Positions 16,400 through 25,033 of a DNA stretch of 64,000 nucleotides are shown one piece after another. The translations under genes and the position numbers were made by a program. Location of the stretch: positions 1,116,001 to 1,180,000 of the forward strand of contig CP170561.1 in NCBI GenBank assembly GCA_042701975.1, given 5' to 3'. Below the pieces are notes generated by a model that was given only the letters and a program-made list of their open reading frames with translations, was not told where the DNA came from and searched no databases. The stretch comes from JAFALK01 sp042701975 (GTDB lineage: Bacteria; Pseudomonadota; Gammaproteobacteria; Burkholderiales; Burkholderiaceae_C). The number at the start of each line of letters is the position of its first letter. Position 1 is the stretch's first letter.

Positions 16400-16972
16400 A
16401 TGTCCGGCCAAGGCAGTCTTTTCGATGATGAACCGGCCCGGGTGGCCGGCACCCAGGGTGGCGGGCGCAAGCAGGACCTGTTCTTCGCGCTGATGCCTCC
16501 GCAGCAACTCGCGCAAGACATCGCCGCGCGGATTCCCGATCTGTCGGGAGCGCCGGCCGACCCCCAGCGATTGCACATCACGCTCTGCGACGTCGCCGAG
16601 GTCGTCGGTCAGGATCTGCCTGACAAGTTGATCCGGGCCGCCAAGGCGGCCGCAGCTACCCTGGCCCATGCGCCACTGGCCGTTCGCCTCGATCAGCTGC
16701 AGCACTTCACCAAGGCCGTCGTGCTCGTGGGCTCGGGCAATGAGCGGGTGACGCAGTTCGCGCGCCTGCTCGGCCGTGCGCTCAAGCAATACGGCATGGC
16801 GCCCAAGGTCGGCAGCACGCCGCACCTGACCTTGTTCTACACCGAGCTGCGTCGGCACGAACCGAGACCGGTCGAGCCGATCCTGTGGACGGCCACCGAC
16901 TTCGTGCTGCTCGTCAGCCACGTCGGCCAATCGCGCTACGACGAACTCGGCCGCTGGCCGCTCGTGGGCTAG
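16400..16972 (+). CDS. 2'-5' RNA ligase/cyclic phosphodiesterase family protein (LigT-like)
   Basis: 190 aa 2H-phosphoesterase. Both H-x-T catalytic motifs are present: LHITLCDV and PHLTLFYTE. Family members open 2',3'-cyclic phosphates or reversibly join 2'-5' RNA ends. A 25-residue N-terminal lead (SLFDDEPARVAG) precedes the first strand QDLFFALMPP. Its stop overlaps the 3' end of the TetR gene by 4 bp, convergently. Confidence 0.88.
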   Translation: MSGQGSLFDDEPARVAGTQGGGRKQDLFFALMPPQQLAQDIAARIPDLSGAPADPQRLHITLCDVAEVVGQDLPDKLIRAAKAAAATLAHAPLAVRLDQLQHFTKAVVLVGSGNERVTQFARLLGRALKQYGMAPKVGSTPHLTLFYTELRRHEPRPVEPILWTATDFVLLVSHVGQSRYDELGRWPLVG

Positions 16973-17646
16973 CGCAGGCAGGCCCGGAAGAACAGCTTCA
17001 GCCGCTCGTCCAGCGCCTGCGGCGTCGCATCCTTGCGCGGACGCTGCAGCAGGCGCGACAGCGAATCGCCGATCACGCAGGCCACAAAGAACACCGGCAA
17101 CTGATCGAAGGGCAGGTCCTCGCGCAGCTGGGCGCGCACGTCGGGCCGGTCGAAGTAGTGGCGCAGGGTGGCGTGGGTGATGCCAGGCCCGTGAGCGAAG
17201 AAGGTTTCGGCCAGCTCGGGTTCGGTCTGCGCCTCGGCGGCCACCATGCGCTGCAAGGCTTGGGCCTCGGGCGTGTTGAGCAAGGTGTGCAGCTCGTGGG
17301 CGAAGTCGCGCAGGGCCTCGGCCGCGGGACGCGGATCCTGGCCGAGCGTGCGGCTGCTCAGGAAGTCCTCGCGCTTGGCCTCCATCAGCGCCTTCACCAG
17401 GCCCGCCTTGCCGCCGAACTTCACGTAGATGGTGCGGATCGCCACGCGGGCCTCGCGCGCAATCATCTCCAGGCTGACCTTGGAAAAGCCGTTCTTGATG
17501 AAGAGCCGGCCGGCGGCCAGGAGCAGCTCCTGGGCGCGCACTTCCACGTCTTCGGCGCGCGGGCGCCCGGCGGAGCGGGACTGGGAGGCCTTGGGTGCCT
17601 TAGGCGCCTTGGGTGTCTTCGGGGTGGAGGTCTTGGCGGCGGTCAT
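16969..17646 (-). CDS. TetR-family repressor of the adjacent efflux operon
   Basis: 225 aa. After a Lys/Ala/Pro-rich lead (about 25 residues) comes a TetR HTH: SLEMIAREARVAIRTIYVKF. The C-terminal ligand domain resembles AefR-type regulators. It is transcribed divergently from the emrA-like gene. The 135-bp gap holds two dyads (17670-17691 and 17719-17742) around a strong promoter, which explains how this protein would repress the pump and probably itself. Confidence 0.92.
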   Translation of the reverse strand: MTAAKTSTPKTPKAPKAPKASQSRSAGRPRAEDVEVRAQELLLAAGRLFIKNGFSKVSLEMIAREARVAIRTIYVKFGGKAGLVKALMEAKREDFLSSRTLGQDPRPAAEALRDFAHELHTLLNTPEAQALQRMVAAEAQTEPELAETFFAHGPGITHATLRHYFDRPDVRAQLREDLPFDQLPVFFVACVIGDSLSRLLQRPRKDATPQALDERLKLFFRACLR

Positions 17647-17669
17647 GGCCCGTGAGTTTATGCCTCATT

Positions 17670-17691
17670 AATGAAATGGCAAGATTTCATT
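17670..17691. promoter_or_regulatory. TetR operator candidate 1
   Basis: Perfect inverted repeat AATGAAAT (17670-17677), 6-nt spacer, ATTTCATT (17684-17691). It shares its half-site AATGAAA with the second operator and lies between the TetR start and the -35 box of the pump promoter. Confidence 0.75.
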
Positions 17692-17693
17692 TC

Positions 17694-17722
17694 TTGACAA
17701 GATGGCTTCAGCCACCAATAAT
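17694..17722 (+). promoter_or_regulatory. Sigma-70 promoter of the efflux operon
   Basis: A consensus -35 TTGACA (17694-17699) and a -10 AATAAT (17717-17722) are separated by the ideal 17 nt. The predicted transcript start is near 17729, about 53 nt before the emrA-like ATG. Operator 2 overlaps the -10 box. Confidence 0.75.
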
Positions 17723-17742
17723 GAAATCCATCAGTTTCATTA
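17719..17742. promoter_or_regulatory. TetR operator candidate 2
   Basis: Perfect inverted repeat TAATGAAA (17719-17726), 8-nt spacer, TTTCATTA (17735-17742). It covers the -10 box and the predicted start site of the efflux promoter, so binding would block transcription directly. Confidence 0.75.
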
Positions 17743-17781
17743 ATACCCCCGATCCACCCCAACGCTGAGCCTGCACGCACC

Positions 17782-18900
17782 ATGGACAACAAGCCCACCC
17801 CCGCCGCCCTGGCCGCCGCTGCGACTCCGGTTGCCGCCGCTCCCGCCCCCACCTCTTCCAAGCGCCGCATCGTCGCCATCGCCAGCGTGCTGGCCCTCGC
17901 CGCGCTGGGCCTGGGCGGGCGCATGGTCTGGCACGGCCACTACTTCGCCGAGACCGACAACGCCTACCTGACCGGCCATGTGCACCCGATCTCGTCCCGA
18001 ATCCCGGGCGTGGTCAGCAAGGTGCTGGTCCAGGACAACCAGTACGTGCACGCCGGTGATGTGCTGGCTGAACTGGACCCGGCCGACCAGCGCGTGCGCC
18101 TGGAACAGATCGAAGCCCAGATCGCACAGGCCCAGCAGCAGCTGGCCCAGGCCGACGCCCAGATCGCCCAGGCCCGCGCCAGCGCCAGCGGTGCAGCCGC
18201 GCAAGTGCTGCAGTCGCAGGCCACGCTGACGCGCACGCAGCAAGACGCCACCCGGCTGTCCGAGCTGCACAACGCGCAGATGAAGGCCATCTCCAAGGCC
18301 GAGCTCGACGCCGCCGTGGCCGCACGCGCCAGCGCCGGCGCCGACCTGCAGGCCCGCAAGGACGCCGTGGGCGCCGCGCAGGCACAGGTGAGCGCGGCCC
18401 AGGCCTCGCGCAAGGTGATGGAAGCGCAGATCAAGGTGCTGCAGGCGCAGGCCAAGGATGCGCAGCTGCAGCTGGGCTACAACCGCATCGTCGCGCCCGT
18501 CGATGGCCGCGTGGGCAAGCGCGACCTGGAACTGGGCCAGCGCATCCAGCCGGGCCAGCAGATCGCTGCCATCGTGCAGGACGAGGTCTGGGTGCAGGCC
18601 AACTTCAAGGAAACCCAGCTCGCCGGTCTGAACGTGGGCCAGCAGGTGAGCGTGAAGATCGACGCGCTGGCCGATGAACACCTGGTGGGCCGCCTCGACA
18701 GCTTCTCGCCCGCCTCGGGCAACCAGTTCTCGCTGCTGCCGGCCGACAACGCCACGGGCAACTTCACCAAGATCGTCCAGCGCATCCCGGTGAAGGTGAC
18801 CTTCTCCGACGCCGACCGCAAGCGCTTGGCCGGCCGCCTGGTGCCGGGCATGTCCGCCGTGATCGAGATCGACCTGCGCCAGCCTGGCGCCAAGCAGTAA
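17782..18900 (+). CDS. emrA: HlyD/EmrA-type periplasmic adaptor of a multidrug pump
   Basis: 372 aa. A cytoplasmic Ala/Pro-rich N-terminus is followed by a single membrane anchor (IVAIASVLALAALGLGGRMVW). Then come the biotinyl-lipoyl-like strand NAYLTGHVHPISSRIPGVV, a Gln/Ala-rich coiled-coil hairpin (about 105-225, with IEAQIAQAQQQLAQ) and the returning barrel YNRIVAPVDGRVGKRDLELG. It links the MFS pump to the outer-membrane channel. First gene of the three-gene emrA-emrB-nodT unit, 26 bp before emrB. Confidence 0.92.
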   Translation: MDNKPTPAALAAAATPVAAAPAPTSSKRRIVAIASVLALAALGLGGRMVWHGHYFAETDNAYLTGHVHPISSRIPGVVSKVLVQDNQYVHAGDVLAELDPADQRVRLEQIEAQIAQAQQQLAQADAQIAQARASASGAAAQVLQSQATLTRTQQDATRLSELHNAQMKAISKAELDAAVAARASAGADLQARKDAVGAAQAQVSAAQASRKVMEAQIKVLQAQAKDAQLQLGYNRIVAPVDGRVGKRDLELGQRIQPGQQIAAIVQDEVWVQANFKETQLAGLNVGQQVSVKIDALADEHLVGRLDSFSPASGNQFSLLPADNATGNFTKIVQRIPVKVTFSDADRKRLAGRLVPGMSAVIEIDLRQPGAKQ

Positions 18901-18926
18901 GCAACACGCACGAGAGGCTGCCCATC

Positions 18927-20531
18927 ATGGCAACGAGCTCCTCATCCTCCGCCGCGCTGGCGCCGATGCTGGCCGACCCCCACGCCAAAGTCGACGCGCG
19001 CACCTGGTTCGCCGTCGCCGCCGGCCTGCTGGGCGCCTTCATGGCGGTGCTGGACATCCAGATCACCAACGCCTCGCTGAGGGACATCCTGGGCACACTG
19101 TCGGCCACGCAAGAAGAAGGCTCGTGGATCTCCACGGCCTACCTGTGCGCCGAGATCGTCGTCATCCCGCTGACGGCGCTGCTGGCCCGCGTGCTGGGCA
19201 TGCGCGCCTACATGGTGGGCACGACGGCGCTGTTCCTGGTCTGCTCCACGCTTTGCGGCGCGGCCTGGAACCTGCCCAGCATGATCGTGTTCCGCATGAT
19301 GCAGGGCTTCACCGGCGGCGCGCTGATCCCGATGGCGATGACGCTGGTGATGGCCAAGCTGCCGCCCTCCAAGCGCGCCGTGGGCATGGCCATGTTCGGC
19401 CTCACCGCCACCATGGCGCCCACGCTCGGCCCCACGCTCGGCGGCTACCTGACCGACCTCTACGGCTGGCCCTCGATCTTTTACGTGAACTGGGTGCCCG
19501 GCCTGATGCTGATCGGCGGCATCCTCTGGGGGCTGGACCCGGAGCCGCGCAACTGGAAGCTGCTCAAGAACGCAGACTGGATCGGCATCGGCTTCATGGC
19601 CGTGGGCCTGGCCAGCCTCACCATCTTCTTGGAAGAAGGCAACTCGCACGACTGGTTCGCGTCGAGCTTCATCCTGCGCTTTGCCGTGCTGGCCTTCGTC
19701 GGCATCGTCGGCTGGATATTGATCAGCCTGCTGCGCGCCGAGCCCTTCGTCAACGTGCGGCTCTACGGCCAGCGCAACTTCTTCGTGGCCGTGCTGCTGG
19801 CCGCCACGACGGGCATGGCGCTGTACGGCTCGTCCTTCCTGCTGCCGCTGTACCTGGGCCAAATCGCCGGCTACACGCCGATGCAGATCGGCGAGGTGAT
19901 CATGTGGTCGGGCCTGCCGCAGCTGTTCATCATGCCGCTGGTGGCGCAACTTTCCAGCCGCGTGGACAACCGCGTCCTGTGCTCGATCGGCCTGGGCATG
20001 TTCGGTGTCTCCTGCCTGATGAACGCCAACATGACGGCGCTGACCGGCTACGACCAGCTGCTGTGGTCGCAGATCGTGCGCGCTCTGGGCCAGCCCTTCA
20101 TCATGCTGACCCTCTCCAACTTCGCCATGCAAGGCATCTCGCCCAAGGACACACCGTCCGCATCGAGCCTGTTCAACATGACGCGCAACCTCGGCGGCTC
20201 GGTGGGCCTGGCGATGCTGGCCACGATGCTGAGCAACCGCGAGCAGCTGCACTCGGCCCGCCTGGGCGAAGCGGTGACGCTGTTTTCGGAAGCCACCCGC
20301 AGCCGGCTTGAAGCCCTCGGCGCCGCCTTCACCGCCAAGGGCATGGACCCGGCGATGGCCTCGCAGCAGGCCATCGGCATGGTGGACCGCATCACGCGCC
20401 GCGAAGCCTATGTGCTGGCCTACAACGACGCATTCCTGATCATGGCCGCCATCCTGTTCGGCTGCATCGTGATCCTCTGGTTGGCCGATGGCGTGAAGTC
20501 GCCGTCCGGCGGCGGCAATGCCGCGCATTGA
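18927..20531 (+). CDS. emrB: DHA2-family MFS multidrug exporter (EmrB type)
   Basis: 534 aa, 14 predicted helices. DHA2 hallmarks: motif with LDIQITNASLRDI in helix 1, STAYLCAEIVVIPLTALLAR, and the antiporter motif region APTLGPTLGGYLTD (motif C). It uses the proton gradient to export hydrophobic drugs through the EmrA/NodT conduit. Second gene of the operon under the TetR repressor. The stop at 20531 precedes the outer-membrane gene's ATG by 21 bp. Confidence 0.93.
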   Translation: MATSSSSSAALAPMLADPHAKVDARTWFAVAAGLLGAFMAVLDIQITNASLRDILGTLSATQEEGSWISTAYLCAEIVVIPLTALLARVLGMRAYMVGTTALFLVCSTLCGAAWNLPSMIVFRMMQGFTGGALIPMAMTLVMAKLPPSKRAVGMAMFGLTATMAPTLGPTLGGYLTDLYGWPSIFYVNWVPGLMLIGGILWGLDPEPRNWKLLKNADWIGIGFMAVGLASLTIFLEEGNSHDWFASSFILRFAVLAFVGIVGWILISLLRAEPFVNVRLYGQRNFFVAVLLAATTGMALYGSSFLLPLYLGQIAGYTPMQIGEVIMWSGLPQLFIMPLVAQLSSRVDNRVLCSIGLGMFGVSCLMNANMTALTGYDQLLWSQIVRALGQPFIMLTLSNFAMQGISPKDTPSASSLFNMTRNLGGSVGLAMLATMLSNREQLHSARLGEAVTLFSEATRSRLEALGAAFTAKGMDPAMASQQAIGMVDRITRREAYVLAYNDAFLIMAAILFGCIVILWLADGVKSPSGGGNAAH

Positions 20532-20552
20532 TTGATTGAAGAAAGAACTGCC

Positions 20553-21962
20553 ATGAAGACCTCTCTTCTCGCCGCGGCCGCCATCGCCGCACTGCTCTCC
20601 GGCTGCGCCGCAGTCGGCCCCGATTTCAAGGCGCCCAGCGCACCGCAGACGGCCAGCTATCGCCATGCCGACGCTCCCGCCGCCGCGCTGACGAACCAGT
20701 GGTGGACGCTGTTCAACGACGCCACGCTCAATGCGCTCGAAGCCCGCGCCTTCGCCGACAGCCCGAGCGTGCAGGCCAGCGCACAGCGCCTGGCGCAAGC
20801 CGAGGCCCAGCTCGGCGCCGCGCGCGCTGCCACCACGCCGCAGGTGAACCTGAACGCCGGCAGCAGCTACCAGCGCAACTCCGGCAACAGCTCGCAGGCG
20901 ATCCTGCAGCACAACGCGGTCGTCAAGGGCATGAACAACTCGCTGGGCGCCTCGATGTCCTACGAGATCGACGCCTGGGGCCGTGTGCGCCGGCTCGTCG
21001 AGTCGAGCCAAGCGCAGCTCGAAGCCGCGCGCGACGATCACGGCGGCGTGCTGCTGACGCTGTCCAGCCAGATCGCCAGCACCTACTGGCAGCTGCGCGG
21101 CCTCGACGTCCAGGCCCGCATCCTGGCCGATGCGCTGGCCACCCGCGAAGAGTCGGAAGGTCTGGTTCAGTCGCGCTTCGATGCAGGCGTATCGAACGAG
21201 CTCGATCTTTCCCGCGCACGCATCGAGACGGCCAATGCCCGCTCCGCGCTGCAAGACGTGCACCGCCAGCGCACCGACGCCGAGCATGCGCTCGCCGTGC
21301 TGGTCGGCGCCTCGCCGAGCGAGCCGCTGCTGGCCGCCGATGCGCGCATCGATCTGCCCGCGCCGCCGCAGGTCCCGGTGGGCCTGCCCGCCAGCCTGTT
21401 GAGCCAGCGCCCCGACCTGGCCGGCAGCGTGGCCGCTTTGCGTGCGCTGAACGCGCAGGTGGGCGTGGCCGAGGCGGCCTTTTATCCCAGCTTCAGCCTG
21501 ACCGGCAACTTCGGCTTCGTCTCGCAGCCGCTGTCGGACCTGCTGCAATCGAACTCGCGCCAGTTCTCGGTCGGCCCGCTGGGCTTGTCGCTGCCGATCT
21601 TCGACGGTGGTCGCAACCAGGCGAATCTCGCCGCCGCGAAAGCGCGTTATGCCGAAGGCGTGGCCAACCATCAGCAGAGGCTGCTGACGGCACTGCGTGA
21701 AGTGGAAGACTCGCTCAACGACGTGCAGCAGCTGCAGGAGCAAGCCCGCGTGCAGGCCGGCGCACAGACCGCCGCGGCGCGTGCCGGTGAAGTGGCCAAG
21801 GCCCGCTACGAGCGCGGCGTGTCCAACTACCTGGACGTGACCGATGCCCAGCGCAGCAGCCTCTCGGCCGACCGCGACGCCGCGCAGATCGCCACGCAGC
21901 GGCTGCTCGCAGCCGTGGCGGTGGCGCGGTCGCTGGGTGGGGGCTGGAGCGCCGCCAACTGA
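20553..21962 (+). CDS. NodT-family outer-membrane efflux lipoprotein
   Basis: 469 aa from ATG 20553, preceded by GAAAGAA as a ribosome site. A lipoprotein signal ends in the lipobox LLSGC, so the mature N-terminal Cys is lipidated. Two OEP repeats are visible, each a long helical hairpin with beta strands: the first with SQAQLEAARDDHGGVLLTLS, the second with LTALREVEDSLNDVQQLQEQ. The protein forms the TolC-like exit duct of the EmrAB pump. End of the operon; the radical SAM gene converges 8 bp later. Confidence 0.92.
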   Translation: MKTSLLAAAAIAALLSGCAAVGPDFKAPSAPQTASYRHADAPAAALTNQWWTLFNDATLNALEARAFADSPSVQASAQRLAQAEAQLGAARAATTPQVNLNAGSSYQRNSGNSSQAILQHNAVVKGMNNSLGASMSYEIDAWGRVRRLVESSQAQLEAARDDHGGVLLTLSSQIASTYWQLRGLDVQARILADALATREESEGLVQSRFDAGVSNELDLSRARIETANARSALQDVHRQRTDAEHALAVLVGASPSEPLLAADARIDLPAPPQVPVGLPASLLSQRPDLAGSVAALRALNAQVGVAEAAFYPSFSLTGNFGFVSQPLSDLLQSNSRQFSVGPLGLSLPIFDGGRNQANLAAAKARYAEGVANHQQRLLTALREVEDSLNDVQQLQEQARVQAGAQTAAARAGEVAKARYERGVSNYLDVTDAQRSSLSADRDAAQIATQRLLAAVAVARSLGGGWSAAN

Positions 21963-21970
21963 ACAAGCCT

Positions 21971-23869
21971 TTAGGCGGCGGCTTCCAAGGCGCGGGCGAT
22001 GTGCCCGCGCTTGACCGTCGTCTTCGGCACCCGCACGTCGAACCAGCTGCGCACGTCGCTGTCCACGCCGATGCCGTGCATGAAGTTGTAGATCGCCTTC
22101 TTGAGCGCGCGGCCCATGGCGTCGTGATCGGTGCCGGTGGGATCCACAAAGCCCACGTCGTTCATCGCGAACGGGCTGTCCGGCAGCGGCAGCAGATCCA
22201 CGCCGTAGTCCTGCGGGTTCAGGCCCACCGGTGAATGCACGGTGCAGGCAAAGCGGTGGAAAAAACCGCTGTGGATGCAGCCGTTCTCAAACAGCTGGCG
22301 CACGTACTCCAGCGCGTCCACGGTGTCCTGCACGGTCTGCGTGGGAAAGCCGTACATCAGGTAGGCGTGCACGAGCACGCCCGCATCGGCAAAGCCCTTG
22401 GTGACGCGGGCGACCTGCTCGACGCTCACGCCCTTCTTCATCAGGTTCAGCAAGCGGTCTGACGCCACTTCCAGCCCGCCCGAGATGGCGATGCAGCCGC
22501 TGTCGGCCAGCTCCTGCGCCAGCGCCGGCGTGAAGGTCTTCTCGAAGCGCACATTGCCCCACCACGAGACGTCCACCTGTCGCGCCTGCAACTCGCGCGC
22601 CAGCGCCTTGAGCGCCTTGGGCGGCGCGGCTTCGTCGACGAAGTGAAAGCCGGTCTGGCCGGTTTCCTTGACGATGGTCTCGATGCGGTCCACCAGCGTC
22701 GTGGCCGAAGCGGCCTCGTAGCGCGAGATGTAGTCCAGGCTTACGTCGCAAAAGCTGCACTTCTTCCAGTAGCAGCCGTGCGCCACCGTCAGCTTGTTCC
22801 AGCGGCCGTCGCTCCAGAGCCGGTTCATGGGGTTGAGCATGTCCAGCAGCGACAAGTACTTCTCAAGCGGCAGGCCGTCCCAGGTCGGCGTGCCGACCTC
22901 GTCGAAGGGAATGTCGGGCTCGGGGAAGTTGATGAACTTCACCGCGCCCGCTTCACGAACAAAGGTGCGCACCAGGCGTGAACGCGACCGCTCGCCGCTC
23001 AGGTGCTCCACCAAGGCGAGCAAGGGGCGCTCGCCCCCATCGAGGGTGATGTAGTCCACGGCATCGAAGATGCGCGTCTCGCGCAGCTGGCGCAGCTCGG
23101 TATTCACGAAGCCCCCGCCCAGCGCAACCGCGATCGACGGGTCGTGCGCCTTGATCGCCTGCGCGATGCGCAGCGCCGCATACACCGCACCAGGGAAGGG
23201 CACGGAGAGCAGCACCAGCTGCGGCCGGTGCTCGGCCAGTGTTTCCAGCGTGAGCTCGCGCAGGGTGTCGTCGATCAGGTTGGGCGCAGCGGCCAGCGCA
23301 TCGGCCAACGGATCGAAGCTGGGCTGGCTCGTCGCCAGTTGCTCCGCATAGCGCACGAACTCGAAACGCGGATCGACGGCGTCGCGCAGCACGTCGGCCA
23401 GGTCGTTCAGGTACAGCGTGGCCAGGTGGCGCGCACGGTCCTGCAGGCCGAGGGCGCCAAAGGCCCAGGCGAGCGGGTCTTCGCCCTCTTCGCTCAGGTA
23501 GTGATCCAGGGCTGCGAAGCGCGGGCCCTCGGGCAGGAACTGACGCGTGTTGATGCGGTGCGCCAGCGTGGAATCGCGCCCCTGCAAGAAGGCGATGACG
23601 CGCTCGACCGTCGCCACATAACGCTCATGTGCGTTGACAAAGTGTGACAGCGTCGGCGTCTGTGGCGCGGCACGCACAGCGAGCAGCAGCCGCTCGAAAC
23701 CGGAGCGTGAAAAAAGTCGCAGAACCAGCGCCAGCGCGAGATCGTGCTGGACGGCCGGAACTGCGCGCGAGCGCAGGAAGCCGGTCAGGTAGGCGGTCGA
23801 TGGATAGGGCGTGTTCAGCTGTGTCATCGGCGGGATGAGCGACAGCACGCGCGGGCGGGGTGCGGACAT
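21971..23869 (-). CDS. Radical SAM protein with B12-binding-like domain and CX4CX2C cluster motif
   Basis: 632 aa from ATG 23869. About residues 205-300 form a cobalamin-binding-like Rossmann domain (PQLVLLSVPFPGAVYAALRI, GGGFVNTELRQL) without a D-x-H-x-x-G cobalt ligand. The radical SAM core follows, with cluster cysteines C366, C371 and C374 in HGCYWKKCSFCDVSL. The spacing is C-x4-C-x2-C, not the usual C-x3-C-x2-C. Then come GGLEVASDRLLNLMKKGV and the late motif AYLMYGFPTQT. The reaction is unknown. It stands alone, divergent from the LysR gene at 23948. Confidence 0.85.
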   Translation of the reverse strand: MSAPRPRVLSLIPPMTQLNTPYPSTAYLTGFLRSRAVPAVQHDLALALVLRLFSRSGFERLLLAVRAAPQTPTLSHFVNAHERYVATVERVIAFLQGRDSTLAHRINTRQFLPEGPRFAALDHYLSEEGEDPLAWAFGALGLQDRARHLATLYLNDLADVLRDAVDPRFEFVRYAEQLATSQPSFDPLADALAAAPNLIDDTLRELTLETLAEHRPQLVLLSVPFPGAVYAALRIAQAIKAHDPSIAVALGGGFVNTELRQLRETRIFDAVDYITLDGGERPLLALVEHLSGERSRSRLVRTFVREAGAVKFINFPEPDIPFDEVGTPTWDGLPLEKYLSLLDMLNPMNRLWSDGRWNKLTVAHGCYWKKCSFCDVSLDYISRYEAASATTLVDRIETIVKETGQTGFHFVDEAAPPKALKALARELQARQVDVSWWGNVRFEKTFTPALAQELADSGCIAISGGLEVASDRLLNLMKKGVSVEQVARVTKGFADAGVLVHAYLMYGFPTQTVQDTVDALEYVRQLFENGCIHSGFFHRFACTVHSPVGLNPQDYGVDLLPLPDSPFAMNDVGFVDPTGTDHDAMGRALKKAIYNFMHGIGVDSDVRSWFDVRVPKTTVKRGHIARALEAAA

Positions 23870-23947
23870 GAGGGCTGCATTTTCTCCTGAAGCCCGGGGT
23901 TTCCCCAGGCCTTCGCCTTTGTGCGGCGCACATACTGCCCGCCGTTC

Positions 23948-24913
23948 ATGAACCTTTTCGTCTCGCTCAGGTATCTGGTGGCGCTGGACGACCATCGCCA
24001 CTTCGGACGCGCAGCCCTGGCCTGCCATGTGACGCAGCCAGCGCTGTCCAACGCGATCCGGGCGCTGGAGGCCAACTTTGGTGTGGCCGTGGTCAAGCGC
24101 GGCCGCAATTTCGCCGGCTTCACGCCCGAGGGCGAACGCATCCTCGCCAGCGCGCGGCGCATGCTGCACGAGCACGAGCTGCTGCAACAGGACTTGCAAA
24201 GCCAGGCCGGCCAGCCGATCGGCCACCTCGTCTTGGGCGCCGTGCCCACGGCCACGCCGGTGGCGGCGCGCTTCGTGGCGCTGCTGCGCGAGAAGCACCC
24301 GGGCATCCGGCCCACGCTGCGCTCGATGAGCTCGGTCGAGATCGAAACCGGCCTCGAGAGCCTCGCGCTCGACCTGGGTCTGGGCTACACGGAGCGGCTC
24401 GCCGGCAGCCATGCGCTCTTACGCGTCGTGCCGCAGTACACCGAGCGCTACTTCCTGCTCTCGCGCGAAGGCGGCGAGCCGGGCGCCAGCACGCTCAAGG
24501 TCGGCCCGCCGATCGGCTGGACCGAGGCGGCGAAGCTGCCGCTGTGCCTGCTCAGCCCCGAGATGCACAACCGCAAGGTCGTGGACCAGGCCTTCGTCGC
24601 CGCCTGCGGCCAGGCGCCGCAGCCCGCCATCGAGACCAATGCCGTGCTGACGCTGGTGCAGGCCGTGCGCGCCAGCACCGTGTGCAGCGTGCTGCCGGGC
24701 TCACTCGTCGACGCGCTGCCGGGCTTTGGCGAGCTCTGCGTGCGCCCGCTCGTGGCGCCGCAGATCGAGGTGCCCATCGCTTTCATGCTGCACGGCAGCA
24801 ACCAGGCCTCGCGCACGCTGGAAGCCGCGCTGGCCCTGGCCCATTCGCCCGAATGGCTGGGCTCGCTTTCCTCGTCGTCTTCGTCTTCCTTTTCCTTCTC
24901 CTCCCTCCCCTAG
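23948..24913 (+). CDS. LysR-family regulator upstream of the formate operon (FdsR candidate)
   Basis: 321 aa. The N-terminal HTH is OxyR-like (LRYLVALDDHRHFGRAALAC, then HVTQPALSNAIRALE). The peroxide-sensing cysteine of OxyR is not there: the matching site reads EMHNRKVVDQ rather than GHCLRDQ. It is therefore not an OxyR. In Cupriavidus the LysR-type FdsR controls the fds operon, and this gene sits directly before a formate-transporter/fds unit on the same strand, so the same role is likely. The C-terminus ends in a Ser/Phe low-complexity tail. Confidence 0.85.
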   Translation: MNLFVSLRYLVALDDHRHFGRAALACHVTQPALSNAIRALEANFGVAVVKRGRNFAGFTPEGERILASARRMLHEHELLQQDLQSQAGQPIGHLVLGAVPTATPVAARFVALLREKHPGIRPTLRSMSSVEIETGLESLALDLGLGYTERLAGSHALLRVVPQYTERYFLLSREGGEPGASTLKVGPPIGWTEAAKLPLCLLSPEMHNRKVVDQAFVAACGQAPQPAIETNAVLTLVQAVRASTVCSVLPGSLVDALPGFGELCVRPLVAPQIEVPIAFMLHGSNQASRTLEAALALAHSPEWLGSLSSSSSSSFSFSSLP

Positions 24914-25033
24914 CAAACCCTCATTTTTCACACCTATGGATCCATTCCTGAAACAAATTGGACTGCCGGCAAATGCCGCTTACACACTCCCGCTCGCGCC
25001 GACAGGCGCTCATCCATAAATAGGAGACACCAC

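Noticed and set aside
18942..21743. Very long open frame on the minus strand opposite the efflux operon
   Set aside because: It is His/Gln/Arg-rich with no domains, an artefact of the high-GC codon bias of the real plus-strand genes.
23948..24913. OxyR annotation for the LysR gene
   Set aside because: The redox cysteine position is replaced and the context is formate metabolism.
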